Position numbers and translations under genes: made by a program. This document shows, piece after piece, positions 24,282 through 33,120 of a DNA stretch of 64,000 bases (the stretch's first letter is position 1; the number at the start of each line of letters is the position of its first letter). Origin of the DNA: CAXRDE01 sp964229355 (GTDB lineage: Bacteria; Cyanobacteriota; Sericytochromatia; UBA7694); assembly GCA_964229355.1 (NCBI GenBank), contig CAXRDE010000004.1:186001-250000 (forward strand), read 5' to 3'. A model generated the notes under the pieces. The model was not told where the DNA came from. It searched no databases and saw only the letters and a list, made by a program, of their open reading frames with translations.

Positions 24282-25116
24282 GACGAACTCCTTGGTCGTA
24301 TATAGCTTTGCTCTCACGGCAGTGAGAGGGAATAATGTGCGCATGGGGAAACCGACGATAAAACCCCTGAATCGCCTGTAAGTCCTGCACATACTGTTTT
24401 GGATTATACATACGTGTCATGGCAATGGGGTGAGGTAGCGCCAATTCTTCAAAACTTTGCCGAAACCAGCAGGCGTCGGCGATCAAAAAAACGGTGCCCA
24501 GATCTGTGTTTAACAGGGCGCCCACCTGGCCTGCGAAATGTCCTTCTAAAGGCACCAAACGAATGCTGCCGTCTTGAAAAAGATCAAGGCCGTCGCCTAG
24601 CGGCGCGGGCAGTTCTGTGCGGTAACGGCTGTCTTTTAAGTCCAGGGCGATGGCTCGGCTGTCAAAGTCCGGGGGCAAGAGGGCTTTTAAATACCCAATG
24701 CTGACGCCCTGAAGGCGGTTTAGTGCAGACACATGGGTATAACCCGAATTCAAAAACACAAAGCGCGCCTGAGGAAAATCCCGCAGCGCGCTCACATGAT
24801 CGCCGTGAAAATGCGAAATAATCACATGGGTGACGTCCTCTGGGCGATACCCCAGGCGTTGCAAATGCGCGACGGCCGTTTCGTGGCTGTGCAGCACCAC
24901 CGGTGTGACCCAGCGGTAGGCCCGTTCGGGGAAGGGAGTTGTGGCGGAAAAAAAGTGAGGACTATAACCCGTGTCAAATAAAATAACCCCCTGGTGTGGA
25001 TGTTCAATCACGCCAAAAATCGAGGGAAAGGTGACGGTTTCCAGAGAACCTTTGCGCAAGGCCATTTTCTGACGATGGGTACAGTACCCACCCTCAAAAA
25101 GGTGCAGACGTAGCAT
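24235..25116 (-). CDS. Metallo-beta-lactamase-fold hydrolase
   Basis: 293 aa. Dinuclear metal site HFHGDHVSAL (HxHxDH), VIEHPHQGVILFDTGYSP in the first strands, LEGHFAGQVGAL and SHCRE for the later ligands. The arrangement is similar to N-acyl-homoserine lactonases (AiiA-like) and related esterases, but the real substrate is open. Its start lies 1 nt from the stop of the rhodanese gene, so the two are co-translated. Confidence 0.9.
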   Translation of the reverse strand: MLRLHLFEGGYCTHRQKMALRKGSLETVTFPSIFGVIEHPHQGVILFDTGYSPHFFSATTPFPERAYRWVTPVVLHSHETAVAHLQRLGYRPEDVTHVIISHFHGDHVSALRDFPQARFVFLNSGYTHVSALNRLQGVSIGYLKALLPPDFDSRAIALDLKDSRYRTELPAPLGDGLDLFQDGSIRLVPLEGHFAGQVGALLNTDLGTVFLIADACWFRQSFEELALPHPIAMTRMYNPKQYVQDLQAIQGFYRRFPHAHIIPSHCRESKAIYDQGVRHDDSQSRDAQHAAGL

Positions 25117-25117
25117 G

Positions 25118-25438
25118 TTAATACCTGGGGATTTCTGGATTCACCAGCAGAGACCAGGCTTCAATGCCTCCGGTCATGTTGCGCACCTGAGAAAAGCCTT
25201 GCTGCTGAAAATATTCTGCTGCTGCCCGACTGCGCCCCCCGTGATGACAGTAAAAGATCACGGGCAGATCCCGATCCCAATGGGCGAGCATGTCTTCGGC
25301 CAGGGCTTCGGTGAGCTGGCGGCTGGTGGGCAGCTGACAAATATCTCGCTCAAAGCTTTCTCTGACGTCAATCAATGGGGTTTCAGGGTGTTCTTCTAAA
25401 TATGCTGCCGCGTCCTGTACAGACATTTCCATCTCCAT
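25118..25438 (-). CDS. Single-domain rhodanese
   Basis: 106 aa. PLIDVRESFERD, active-site Cys in FYCHHGGRSRAAAEYF, and NMTGGIEAW define the rhodanese fold. It probably carries persulfide sulfur; pairing with an MBL-fold protein recalls persulfide dioxygenase/rhodanese systems, though the MBL here looks lactonase-like. Start choice between 25438 and two Met codons just inside is uncertain. First gene of the leftward cluster rhodanese-MBL-83 aa-trmB-fni. Confidence 0.9.
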   Translation of the reverse strand: MEMEMSVQDAAAYLEEHPETPLIDVRESFERDICQLPTSRQLTEALAEDMLAHWDRDLPVIFYCHHGGRSRAAAEYFQQQGFSQVRNMTGGIEAWSLLVNPEIPRY

Positions 25439-25589
25439 GTGGGCAAACCTTTCTCGCAATTTCCTGCTTCAGTTTAACATTCTCGCCCCGCCGCGATTTG
25501 TTAAAACTTTGTTGTGTTTTGCATACTTACGCTATCAAATGGGTATATTTAAGCTTATCACCACCAAATTCTAAGAACGGGTATGAACG

Positions 25590-26768
25590 ATGGGACAAAT
25601 CAACGCCAAAAATTTAAGTGCTGGTCTTTATAAAGAAGCGGTCACCCGCGCCAAAGACGGCACCATCTCTCAGCCCGATCAAAGCAAATTGACAGAAATC
25701 GCCCGCCAGGGTGGCATCAACAGTGACGAAGAGAAGTTTTTAAGTGGCCTGAAAGTTCAAAACAACGTAAATACCCTGAAGCAAGCTTCCAGTGACCACG
25801 AGCCACAAACCGTTAATTTTGTAGCGCCCACAGCAGCCAATACCCGCTTACAAGGCGCTACACCCCGGGCGGTCAAAAATTACGAAGCCATGTCCCCCCA
25901 ATTGCAAGAAAAGTTTAACCAGGTGCAAGACAACACCAGTGTAGATAGCGACCTGATGCAATTGCTGGATAAAGGCACCCTGACTAAAAAAGACTCCAAA
26001 GGCACCACTATCTTAGAAAATGTTCACCGCATGCAGGCTGGCCCCAATAAACCCGGTGTCAACGGCAAGCAATTGGCGGGTGAAGCCATTCAGGCCTTAA
26101 ACGATCGCTATCATATTACCCAGGGCCCTCATGGCACCTGTGGTGCAGCCAGTTTAGAAAACGTGATGATGAAAAAGGATCCCGCTGAAGTCACCCGTAT
26201 TGTGACCCGTCTGGCCGCAGATGGTAAGGTAACCACCCGCGGCGGACACACCATGAATGCGGGCACGGGCTCTTTGAATTGGCACAAAGGCGATAAAACC
26301 ACCGACGGCAGTTCTGAAACCCGCACCGATTTTGACATTATTTTTCAGTCCGCCACCATGCGCTCTGTGGCTCTGGTGGGCGGTGACATGGACTTTCTGT
26401 TGGGCGGTGCCGCCGATTATAACGTGAATAAAGACAACGGTGACGGCAGCTCAGTGGCCACCGGTGACTCGGCTTCAGACCCGATCTTTTTGACTTCTCT
26501 GGCGGAGAATATCACCGGCAAAGACTACGACAGAGATCATCTGTGGGGCACCTATTCTGAAATGGTGACCAACGCCAATGCTGGCAAAGAACCCATTGCG
26601 CTCTTTAGTACCGGTGGGGGCGGCATGCACTATGTGACCGTCACCAGCGTTAGAAATGGGCAGGTGAACTTTTATGATACTGCGCAATACAGCCGTAGCG
26701 CACGTTCTAACAGTATGCCAGTGGCCGAGTTTCAAGAGAAGCTCATGGGCACAATTACCGTCGATTAG
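25590..26768 (+). CDS. Papain-like Cys-His-Asp protein, putative peptidase, no signal peptide
   Basis: 392 aa. I recognise no family, but the C-terminal 220 residues carry an ordered Cys/His/Asp set: QGPHGTCGAASLE (Cys184), GGGGMHYVTVTSV (His347) and VNFYDTA (Asp363), as in C39/transglutaminase-like folds. The N-terminal about 55 residues (DGTISQPDQSKL, GGINSDEEKFL) resemble a paired EF-hand-like or helical repeat. No Sec signal or membrane segment. Followed directly by a hairpin terminator. Upstream 25461-25589 is AT-rich and should hold the promoter; the ribosome site (GGG 9 nt upstream) is weak. Confidence 0.75.
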   Translation: MGQINAKNLSAGLYKEAVTRAKDGTISQPDQSKLTEIARQGGINSDEEKFLSGLKVQNNVNTLKQASSDHEPQTVNFVAPTAANTRLQGATPRAVKNYEAMSPQLQEKFNQVQDNTSVDSDLMQLLDKGTLTKKDSKGTTILENVHRMQAGPNKPGVNGKQLAGEAIQALNDRYHITQGPHGTCGAASLENVMMKKDPAEVTRIVTRLAADGKVTTRGGHTMNAGTGSLNWHKGDKTTDGSSETRTDFDIIFQSATMRSVALVGGDMDFLLGGAADYNVNKDNGDGSSVATGDSASDPIFLTSLAENITGKDYDRDHLWGTYSEMVTNANAGKEPIALFSTGGGGMHYVTVTSVRNGQVNFYDTAQYSRSARSNSMPVAEFQEKLMGTITVD

Positions 26769-26779
26769 GTGTTATGATG

Positions 26780-26817
26780 CCTCGGGTAGACGTTTTTTAA
26801 CATAACCCGAGGTTTTT
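26780..26817 (+). terminator. Intrinsic terminator overlapping the tatD translation start region
   Basis: CCTCGGGT (26780-26787) pairs with ACCCGAGG (26805-26812) and is followed by TTTTT (26813-26817). It ends transcription of the upstream gene. The same right arm contains GAGG, the only ribosome site of tatD, 7 nt before its ATG at 26820. Confidence 0.8.
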
Positions 26818-26819
26818 GT

Positions 26820-27653
26820 ATGCAACTTGTAGATATTGGACTGAATTTAACCCATCAACGCTTTGATAAAGATCGAGAGGCGGTGCTGCACCGCGCCAAA
26901 GCCGCGCGGGTGAGTCAAATGGTACTCACCGGCACCAATGTGATTGCCAGTAAACAAGCTGCCAATTACGCTGCCCGCTACGCTTTAGATCCTGCCCACC
27001 GCCATATTTTGTTTAGCACCGCGGGGGTGCATCCCCATGATGCAGCGGACGTCAGCGAAGACTATTTAAGCCAGTTAAAACAATTGGCCGAACGCCCTGA
27101 GGTGGTGGCCATCGGCGAGTGTGGCCTGGATTACCATCGCAATTTTACGCCCCGTGAAGTGCAGCAAAAGGTGTTTCACGCGCAGTTGGCGTTGGCTGCT
27201 GAGGTGCAAAAACCTTTGTTTTTGCATTGTCGCGAAGCCCACGAAGACCTGATGAAACATTTGCAAGCGATTGAAAATCTGCCCCCGGTGATTGTGCACT
27301 GCTTTACCGGCACCCGTGAAGAGCTCGATGATTATGTGGCAGCGGGCTATTATGTGGGTATTACGGGCTGGATTTGCGATGAGCGGCGTGGTGTTGCCCT
27401 TCAGGAATTGGTGAAACATATTCCCCTGGACCGTATTATGCTCGAAACCGATGCGCCTTATTTAACCCCCAGGGATTTGCCTGCCGATGCAGACCCCGCC
27501 CCCAAAAGCGGGCGCAACGAGCCTGCCTTCTTGCCCCATATTCTGCAGACGGTGGCTCGCCATATGCAGGTTAGCCCTGATGCCCTGGCGGAAGCCAGTA
27601 CTGCCAATGCCCGTCAGTTCTTTCGCTTGCCAGCCCCTGGCAAACAGCGCTAG
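26820..27653 (+). CDS. tatD: TatD family metal-dependent hydrolase
   Basis: 277 aa, usual size. DIGLNLTHQRFDKDR at the start, GVHPHDA, GECGLDYHRNFTPREVQ, LFLHCREAHED, VIVHCFTG and LETDAPYLTPRD are TatD signatures with the two-metal ligands. TatD enzymes are Mg2+/Zn2+-dependent DNases or related hydrolases acting in DNA repair or turnover. A TATGAT box at 26773-26778 could start a transcript near 26785, which would then open directly into the hairpin. The stop overlaps the GTG of the next gene. Confidence 0.95.
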   Translation: MQLVDIGLNLTHQRFDKDREAVLHRAKAARVSQMVLTGTNVIASKQAANYAARYALDPAHRHILFSTAGVHPHDAADVSEDYLSQLKQLAERPEVVAIGECGLDYHRNFTPREVQQKVFHAQLALAAEVQKPLFLHCREAHEDLMKHLQAIENLPPVIVHCFTGTREELDDYVAAGYYVGITGWICDERRGVALQELVKHIPLDRIMLETDAPYLTPRDLPADADPAPKSGRNEPAFLPHILQTVARHMQVSPDALAEASTANARQFFRLPAPGKQR

Positions 27654-28567
27654 TGCAGCGGAGCCTGAACGGACTGGCCTTCCAGTTTCATCATTGGTCG
27701 GGGCAGCGTCTCAGTCATCATCATCGCCCGCTGCTGGTGTTTTGCTTGCATGGGTTTATGGACCATGGCTTAACCTTTGCTCCGCTTTTACAAGCCCTGG
27801 GATGGGAAGCCCATGCCTGGGATGCACGAGGATTTGGACAGACCGCCTGGGTTCCCCGTTATGACTATTACCACTTCTTTGATTATTTGCGCGATCTGCA
27901 CAGCGCTTTAAACACCCTATTTGCTGAAACCGAGGCCGAGCAGGTCTTGCTCCTGGGGCACTCCATGGGCGGAATGATTGCCTCTTTGTACGCGGGCGTT
28001 TATCCCGAGCGGGTGGCGGGTTTGATCAATCTTGAGGGCTGGATGGTTCCTGATACCTCGCCTCAGTCTCTACCCCAGCGTCTACGGGACTGGTTGACCC
28101 AGTGCGGTGATGTCAATGGGCTGATGCCTTTTGCTCGCTATCCGAGTCCAGAAGCTGCGCAAGAACGTATGCGGCGTCAGGATCCTCGCCTGACCCCGGC
28201 ACAGATTGAATATCTCAGTGCGCCTATTTTGGCCCAGGACGCAACAGGCTATTTTTGGCGGCATGATCCCCTGCATCGCACCCGTTCGCCCCAGCCCTTT
28301 CGCTTGGATCAGGCCCAGGCTTGCTGGGAAGCCATTACCGCACCCCACTTACTCTTGTATGGAGCGGATTCGCCCATTTGCCAGCTCGCTGATCGCGACG
28401 TGCGCTGGCGCAGTTTTGGGGTGGATCAGGGGAACCGAGACACCCGGGTACAATGTATTGCCGAAGCGGGCCACAATCTGCACTTGCACCAACCTGTGGC
28501 CATTGCCCGTGTCATACAGGATTGGCTAGGAGCGAGGCCCCAGTTCAAAGACTTGCCAGGAGCCTGA
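27653..28567 (+). CDS. Alpha/beta-fold hydrolase
   Basis: 304 aa. FCLHGFMDHGLTF gives the oxyanion-hole loop, LLGHSMGGMIASL the nucleophile elbow with Ser, and AEAGHNLHLHQP the catalytic His. Cap domain between about 140 and 230. Family too broad to give a substrate. GTG start at 27653 overlaps the TAG of tatD by 1 bp. The last 42 bp overlap the convergent membrane protein gene. Confidence 0.88.
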   Translation: MQRSLNGLAFQFHHWSGQRLSHHHRPLLVFCLHGFMDHGLTFAPLLQALGWEAHAWDARGFGQTAWVPRYDYYHFFDYLRDLHSALNTLFAETEAEQVLLLGHSMGGMIASLYAGVYPERVAGLINLEGWMVPDTSPQSLPQRLRDWLTQCGDVNGLMPFARYPSPEAAQERMRRQDPRLTPAQIEYLSAPILAQDATGYFWRHDPLHRTRSPQPFRLDQAQACWEAITAPHLLLYGADSPICQLADRDVRWRSFGVDQGNRDTRVQCIAEAGHNLHLHQPVAIARVIQDWLGARPQFKDLPGA

Positions 28568-30061
28568 TTTTTGCAGCAGCTTGAGACCAAAAAAGCCGCG
28601 CAGGTCTTTGAGGTATCCTTGCTCAGTTTCTGAAACCACCAACCACTTTTGGGTCAAAATGGGCGTCCTGGGGTAGTGTTCATTACGAAAAGCCTGGGTT
28701 TTGCCGTGCTTTAAAGCCTGGGTCCAGGCCGAGGCGTGGGGCAAGACCGAGCCTGCCACCAGACGGGGCATAAACAGGCGGGCGCTTTCGGGGGTGCTAA
28801 AAAACAGCGTGGTGTTATGCAGAGACTGTTGCTTCAGCCATTGGCTGAGCAAATAGCGGGGCTGGGCCTGCTGGGTCAGCCATTGTTCTTGGGGAAAGCC
28901 ATGGTGCACAATCCACACCGGAAAAACGCTGACCACAAAGGCGCCCAGTAAGGCGAGCGTGCCGATGTATTTGCGCGCCAGGGGGTTTGGCCACAGGGCC
29001 GCCACGCCCAGTGGGATACCCATGACCAACGCAAGATAAAGACTGCTCTGTTCAGAAAGCAGCGCCAGCGCGGTCAGCGCAACAAAACCCAGCCACCACA
29101 CAAGCGGAGTCTGGGGGCTTTTTTCCTGTTTTTTCAGGCGTTGACCCGTTGCATACAGCAGACCGGTCACCCCCAGGCTGCTACAGGCAATGAGCACGCC
29201 CAGAAGACTCCAACGGCCGCCGTGAACGGTAAGCCACCCCTGCTGTAAAGCTCCTGTTTCTGTTTGAAACAGCCAGTACAGGGCCGGTGAAGCACCCAAC
29301 AGTACAGCAGCCCAAAAGCGCCAGGTGCTCGCTTGTTTGGCGTGGCAAAAAAGGTCCCAGAGCATCCAAACGCCAATAAAAGCCATGGGCCACAAAGGTG
29401 CGGCATAAAGGGCCAGGAGCAGATTTAAACCCACTGCAATACGCTGGGGGAAATACCATTGGGATGCAGCCGGTCGACTGCCCACCAGCACAAGAGCGGT
29501 CATGAGAAAGCCCAGGGCCACCAGTGAGGCCGTGGGGTACAGGCTGTAACGCAAGAAAAGAGGGTTAAAGGCCACCACAAACAGGGTGGCCAATAAAATA
29601 CTTAAGCGCTCGTGACGGGCGTGGTAACCCCTGAGGGCCAGCAGACGAACGGCCCATAAACCTGTTAAAAAAGCCACCCATAAGGCCCAGCATGCGCTCA
29701 TGAATTGCACTGCCCAGAGGCTATGGGTGCCCAATAGCAAGCCGGGCAGTGTTACCAGTAAGGCACTTAAGCGGGTGACATTCAGCGCATTTTCAACGGG
29801 TAAGGCCATTACCTGGTGAAGTTTGTTTAAGGGATAGGCTTCACTGTGAAGGGGACCCGGTTGAGCCACATCTTGCAGCAATTGCTGAAAGCCCAGAAAA
29901 GGAGCCTGGGCGACCTGCTGTCCCCAATGGAGAAGCTCCGCGCTTTCAGGGGCCAACACAAAGGTGTCAAAATACAGGCAACGCAAAGCGAGGATGACTC
30001 CAAAACACCCCCAGATCCAGGGGGAGCGAAGCACCGTAAACAGTGAAGGTGGCGAGGCCAC
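28526..30061 (-). CDS. Polytopic membrane protein, GT-C glycosyltransferase-like
   Basis: 511 aa with about eleven or twelve membrane segments and a C-terminal soluble domain from about 405. The N-terminal loop after the first span has ESAELLHWGQQ, and an aromatic, Pro-rich loop follows, which recalls GT-C enzymes (ArnT/PMT-like); the usual catalytic Asp pair there is not obvious to me, so the assignment is tentative. It would act on lipid-linked sugars in the inner membrane. GTG start overlaps the TAG of the lipoprotein gene by 1 bp. Confidence 0.7.
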   Translation of the reverse strand: MASPPSLFTVLRSPWIWGCFGVILALRCLYFDTFVLAPESAELLHWGQQVAQAPFLGFQQLLQDVAQPGPLHSEAYPLNKLHQVMALPVENALNVTRLSALLVTLPGLLLGTHSLWAVQFMSACWALWVAFLTGLWAVRLLALRGYHARHERLSILLATLFVVAFNPLFLRYSLYPTASLVALGFLMTALVLVGSRPAASQWYFPQRIAVGLNLLLALYAAPLWPMAFIGVWMLWDLFCHAKQASTWRFWAAVLLGASPALYWLFQTETGALQQGWLTVHGGRWSLLGVLIACSSLGVTGLLYATGQRLKKQEKSPQTPLVWWLGFVALTALALLSEQSSLYLALVMGIPLGVAALWPNPLARKYIGTLALLGAFVVSVFPVWIVHHGFPQEQWLTQQAQPRYLLSQWLKQQSLHNTTLFFSTPESARLFMPRLVAGSVLPHASAWTQALKHGKTQAFRNEHYPRTPILTQKWLVVSETEQGYLKDLRGFFGLKLLQKSGSWQVFELGPRS

Positions 30062-30540
30062 TACTTGACTTGATAAGCCAGGATTTTAGACGTGGCGGGG
30101 AAGTCTGTTAAACTTTCCTGTCCCGCCTGAAACTGAAAGCCACCTTCCAGCATGTTCCTGAGGCTATCTCTGAGGGACTCTTGAAAAATAGCGTGGGGCG
30201 CGTTCAGCTTGCTATCTAAAGCCATAATCGCATCGGCAAAGGGCTGATCTTTCACCTGTTTTAGAAGGGTAGCCAGCACGGTACCATGCACATAAGAAGA
30301 GGGCAGATCCATGTCTGTAGAAACCGCCAGCAGCTCTTGAAGCGCAGCGCTGTCCCCTTGATACGCTTTACCCACCAGGGTGGCATAATTTAAGGGCAGC
30401 GCTTTCAGTTGTTCCTCGCAGCAGCTATAGTCGATTTGGTTGAGGGGCTCAGGCACAGGGTCTGGCCAGTTATTGTTCTGTGCTGGACAGGCACTTAAAG
30501 CCGTGGCCAGCAGAAAGCATGAGAGCAGTTGTTTTTTCAT
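30061..30540 (-). CDS. Small lipoprotein, unknown function
   Basis: 159 aa. Signal MKKQLLSCFLLATALSAC with lipobox LSAC. Mature part helical; SYVHGTVLATLLKQV and two neighbouring cysteines (DYSCCEEQ) are notable. No family recognised. AAGGG lies 7 nt before the ATG. Stop/start overlap with the polytopic membrane protein gene suggests they work together at the inner membrane. Confidence 0.75.
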   Translation of the reverse strand: MKKQLLSCFLLATALSACPAQNNNWPDPVPEPLNQIDYSCCEEQLKALPLNYATLVGKAYQGDSAALQELLAVSTDMDLPSSYVHGTVLATLLKQVKDQPFADAIMALDSKLNAPHAIFQESLRDSLRNMLEGGFQFQAGQESLTDFPATSKILAYQVK

Positions 30541-30604
30541 AATTTTCCCTTTAATGTATAAGCAGATTAACCAAAAATAACCTTAACAGCAAGTCATTAA
30601 CAGC

Positions 30605-32905
30605 ATGTTTACATTTCCTAAAGCGATTTTGGCACGTTACACCCCCTTAGAAACCCTGGGGCAAAGTCAGGGGGCTTTGACGCAGCGCGTACGCGATGAA
30701 GACACGGGTGAAACCGTGATTTTAAAGTCAATTGCCCTGGCCAAAGCCACCAGTTGGAAGCAGTTAGAATTATTTCGGCGAGAGGCCCGAACCCTCACGC
30801 AATTGGATCACGGTCACATTCCGCGTTTGTGCAATTATATCGAGGCGCTGCACGAAAGCCAGCCCAGCTGCCATTTGGTATTAAGCGAGCTGCCCGGCGA
30901 GTCGCTGGCCAAACGGGTGTATGCCAAAGGGCCGTTGACGGCAATGCAAGCCTTTCAAGTGGCCCATCAGGTGCTTGAAATTTTGACTTATCTCCATCAT
31001 TTTCACCCGCCTGTGGTACACCGCGATTTAAAACCTTCCAATTTATTATGGGAGCCCGAAAAGGCCGTTTATTTAATTGACTTTGGGGGAACCCAAAAAA
31101 ATCTCGCCGAGGGCGAGACGGTGGTGGGCACCTATGGCTATATGGCCCCGGAGCAGTTCGCGGGCAAAGCCCGACCCACCGCAGACCTGTACGCGCTGGG
31201 GACCAGCCTGATTTTTTTGCTTTCGGCCTATGAACCGGCCAACTTGCCCCAGCGGGACATGTGCTTGCAGTTTCGTTCGGTGGTGGACTGTCCTGCGGCC
31301 ATGGCAGACTGGATTGAGCAATTGATTCAGCCAGACCCTCAGCAGCGCTTTCATTTTGCTGAAGATGCCCTGGAGGTGCTCAAAGCGCTCTTTGTGGATT
31401 GGCAACCCTATACTTTGCAGCCGCCGCCTCCACCCTTGCAGGAACACACCCTATCGCAGCAGACCATGGCGTTGACCACGCAAACAAGCGTTCAGGAGGA
31501 TCCACAACGGCACCCCAGGGTAGATATTTTGCAACAGCGCTATCGCCTGTTGCGCCAGTACTCTCAACGGGATGCGGTGAGCACTTATGAGGCCGAAGAT
31601 TTACACCGTCAGTCGCGGCGGGTGATTCTTAAAACCATTGCCTTTCATTTGTTGACGCACTGGAAGGATTATGAACTGTTTGAGCGGGAGTTGAAGGTAC
31701 TCAAGCAGTTAGCGCATCCGGGCATTCCGCAGATTTTGGATAGCTTTGAGGTGCACACCCCAGAGGGGCACTTGTTGTGCATGGTGCGGGAGCATATTTC
31801 GGGGCTCTCCCTGGCGGACCGTCTCGAGCAGGGTTGGCGGCCCCACATTGACGAGGTGTACCATATTGCCCGGCAATTGCTTGAGATTTTGGTGTTTTTA
31901 CACCAGCAGAGCCCGCCGGTGGTCCATCGGGATATTAAGCCTTCAAATGTGCTCTACACCGAAGAGAAAAAAGTATACCTGATTGATTTTGGAGCGTTGC
32001 ATGAGCATTTTCAGCTGAAGTTTACAGGCGGTTCGACGGTGGTGGGCACACTGGGATATATGGCCCCCGAACAGAGTACGGGGCACACCACGCCCGCTAG
32101 CGATCTGTACGCCACGGGCTTAACCCTGATCCATTTGCTGTCGGGCATTCATCCGTCGGAATTGCCCCACTTGAACTTAGAGGTGCAATTTGCAGAAAAG
32201 GTGAACACCAGTGAAGCCATGGTGCGCTGGCTAAAGCAGATGAGCGCCGCGCGCTTAAGCCAACGCTTTCATACCGCTGAAAGTGCTTTAAAGGCACTTG
32301 AACAACTGGATCAGCAAGCCCTGGTGCTCAGTGAGCAAGAGGTTCAGCGCCCCGCGTGGTATCTCAAAAAAGATGCCCCGCTTCAGATCAATGAAACCTT
32401 TGCAGGATTGGCTTTGCGAGCGCAGCCCCTGGCCAATGACCATCTGATTTGGCTGGCCCTGGCCAGCGGCCTGGTGCCGCTGGGCATTTTGATGGGCTTT
32501 TGGCTGTTACCGATGATCGGGATGTTTAATCTGTTGGCCTTGCCCACTTTTGCGGGCCTGTTTGTGAACCACATGAAGCGCTTAGGCGAAGAACACCATT
32601 ACAGCATCCATATCGACAAAGACTTTTTTACCTACCACGCTTATCGGGAGCACAAAGACGCCCAGGGGGTTCCCTTTCAAGAAACCCTCGAAAAACGGGA
32701 GTATCTGACCCAGCATATTCGCTCAATTTATTTAAGCCCCGGCGGTATCAATTATCAAATGACCATTCAGACCCAACCCCCAGGCGGCAGCGCGCCCTCA
32801 ATGAAGGTGCTGGGCTTGCCCATTGCCAACAATGCCTACCAGGCACGCTTTATCGTCGAGCGCCTGCGGGAGACGGTGCGGTTTTACCAAAACAAAAAAC
32901 CCTGA
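30605..32905 (+). CDS. Double-domain Ser/Thr protein kinase with membrane segment
   Basis: 766 aa. Two complete Hanks-type kinase domains in one chain. Domain 1, about 8-270: VILKSI, HRDLKPSN (139-146), DFG (159-161), MAPEQFAG. Domain 2, about 310-575: VILKTI, HRDIKPSN (441-448), DFG (461-463), MAPEQSTG. Both keep Lys, HRD Asp and DFG Asp, so neither looks like a pseudokinase. A hydrophobic hairpin at about 612-660 and a C-terminal soluble domain follow, as in the kinase at 519-1910. No clear ribosome site precedes the ATG at 30605. Confidence 0.93.
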   Translation: MFTFPKAILARYTPLETLGQSQGALTQRVRDEDTGETVILKSIALAKATSWKQLELFRREARTLTQLDHGHIPRLCNYIEALHESQPSCHLVLSELPGESLAKRVYAKGPLTAMQAFQVAHQVLEILTYLHHFHPPVVHRDLKPSNLLWEPEKAVYLIDFGGTQKNLAEGETVVGTYGYMAPEQFAGKARPTADLYALGTSLIFLLSAYEPANLPQRDMCLQFRSVVDCPAAMADWIEQLIQPDPQQRFHFAEDALEVLKALFVDWQPYTLQPPPPPLQEHTLSQQTMALTTQTSVQEDPQRHPRVDILQQRYRLLRQYSQRDAVSTYEAEDLHRQSRRVILKTIAFHLLTHWKDYELFERELKVLKQLAHPGIPQILDSFEVHTPEGHLLCMVREHISGLSLADRLEQGWRPHIDEVYHIARQLLEILVFLHQQSPPVVHRDIKPSNVLYTEEKKVYLIDFGALHEHFQLKFTGGSTVVGTLGYMAPEQSTGHTTPASDLYATGLTLIHLLSGIHPSELPHLNLEVQFAEKVNTSEAMVRWLKQMSAARLSQRFHTAESALKALEQLDQQALVLSEQEVQRPAWYLKKDAPLQINETFAGLALRAQPLANDHLIWLALASGLVPLGILMGFWLLPMIGMFNLLALPTFAGLFVNHMKRLGEEHHYSIHIDKDFFTYHAYREHKDAQGVPFQETLEKREYLTQHIRSIYLSPGGINYQMTIQTQPPGGSAPSMKVLGLPIANNAYQARFIVERLRETVRFYQNKKP

Positions 32906-32927
32906 GAAGTCATAGACTTCTCAGGGT
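32899..32927. terminator. 12-bp perfect hairpin at end of double kinase gene
   Basis: ACCCTGAGAAGT (32899-32910) and ACTTCTCAGGGT (32916-32927), 5-nt loop. The kinase stop codon lies in the left arm. An A-tract precedes it on the + strand, so the matching U-tract is on the - strand; it may therefore work better against leftward transcripts. Confidence 0.5.
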
Positions 32928-33120
32928 GGGCACGCCTGTGGATAGTGTGAAGGCAGTTAAGTTAGAGGCTATCTTTCCTTAACTTTAAGTATTGTAACAC
33001 AATGTGTATTTTTGTAAAGCGTTTTTTGGAAATTTTTTTTGTTATGCTATGCATATCTGCGGTGAAAAAAATGCGCTTCATTTATTTGCCCATTCATTTG
33101 CCCGATCAAGGAGTTTAACC

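Noticed and set aside
24235..25438. MBL plus rhodanese as a persulfide dioxygenase pair
   Set aside because: The MBL sequence resembles lactonase-type enzymes rather than ETHE1-type dioxygenases, which have a different metal set; kept only as a remote option.
25375..25617. 80-codon + strand frame over the rhodanese start
   Set aside because: Antisense to the rhodanese gene start and across an AT-rich promoter region; no family features.
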